Positions 5,276 to 5,315 of a DNA stretch of 5,315 bases are shown piece by piece. This DNA is from an uncultured Synergistia bacterium (GTDB lineage: Bacteria; Eremiobacterota; SpSt-956; JAKJGF01): contig CALARM010000144.1 in NCBI GenBank assembly GCA_937888925.1, positions 1 through 5,315 of the forward strand, in the 5' to 3' direction. The first letter of the stretch is position 1; each line of letters starts with the position of its first letter. The notes below the pieces were generated by a model. That model searched no databases. It was not told the origin of the DNA and was given only the letters and a program-made list of their open reading frames with translations. The position numbers and the translations under genes were made by a program.

Positions 5276-5305
5276 TTGACTCAATATGGTCAATAATGTT
5301 ATAGT
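5276..5305 (+). promoter_or_regulatory. Rightward extended -10 promoter with overlapping dyad operator
   Basis: Plus-strand -35 TTGACT (5276-5281), an 18-nt spacer and -10 TATAGT (5300-5305), preceded by TG (5297-5298), so an extended -10. A perfect inverted repeat ATTGAC-N8-GTCAAT (5275-5280 and 5289-5294) covers the -35 and the spacer, where a dimeric repressor would block polymerase. It points to a divergent gene beginning at or beyond the right edge; its regulator may be that gene. The regulator family cannot be named from this alone. Confidence 0.65.
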
Positions 5306-5315
5306 AAGGAATATG

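Noticed and set aside
5306..5315. Start of a plus-strand gene at ATG 5313 with AAGGA as SD
   Set aside because: The SD-ATG gap is only 2 nt and the ATG falls at the predicted transcription start. A leaderless start is possible, but one codon cannot be judged.

Overview
The window is an AT-rich stretch of bacterial chromosome in which every gene I can support lies on the minus strand. In transcription order they are sdhA (5013-3277), sdhB (3096-2383), hicA (2386-2183), hicB (2178-1972) and the first 633 codons of mutS2 (1901 down to the window's left edge). SdhA and SdhB are the flavoprotein and iron-sulfur subunits of a succinate dehydrogenase/fumarate reductase. HicA/HicB is a small type II toxin-antitoxin pair. 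MutS2 is a MutS-family ATPase. The sequence does not fix the taxon. The SdhB type (Asp in the 2Fe-2S loop, no Trp at the usual quinone-site position) and the gene mix fit a low-GC Gram-negative respiring lineage such as Deferribacterota or Nitrospirota, but that is a guess.

Layout: 1-1901 is mutS2, which runs off the window so that its C-terminal KOW-like/Smr part is missing. 1902-1971 is a short gap almost filled by a heptamer repeat array. 1972-2386 is hicBA. 2383-3096 is sdhB, whose stop codon overlaps the hicA start (ATGA). 3097-3276 is a 180-nt gap made of heptamer arrays around nested hairpins. 3277-5013 is sdhA. 5014-5315 is a non-coding region holding a strong extended -10 promoter for sdhA, more heptamer arrays, and a second promoter pointing right toward a gene beyond the window.

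No convincing terminator separates the five genes, so they may form one transcript from the promoter at about 5155-5183. No membrane-anchor gene (sdhC/D) is present. The promoter directly precedes sdhA and hicA directly follows sdhB, so any anchor must be encoded elsewhere or replaced by another partner.

The most unusual content is non-coding: a family of tandem 7-nt repeats with a GTGA-like core. They occupy all three gaps longer than a few bases, mostly as arms of opposite orientation (GTGA on the left, TCAC on the right). One array of exactly seven heptamers (49 nt), flanked by GAAAA direct repeats, sits between a strong Shine-Dalgarno sequence and the mutS2 start codon. It contains a mini-ORF that ends 2 nt before mutS2. 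Another pair of arrays forms an inverted repeat around the sdhA promoter.
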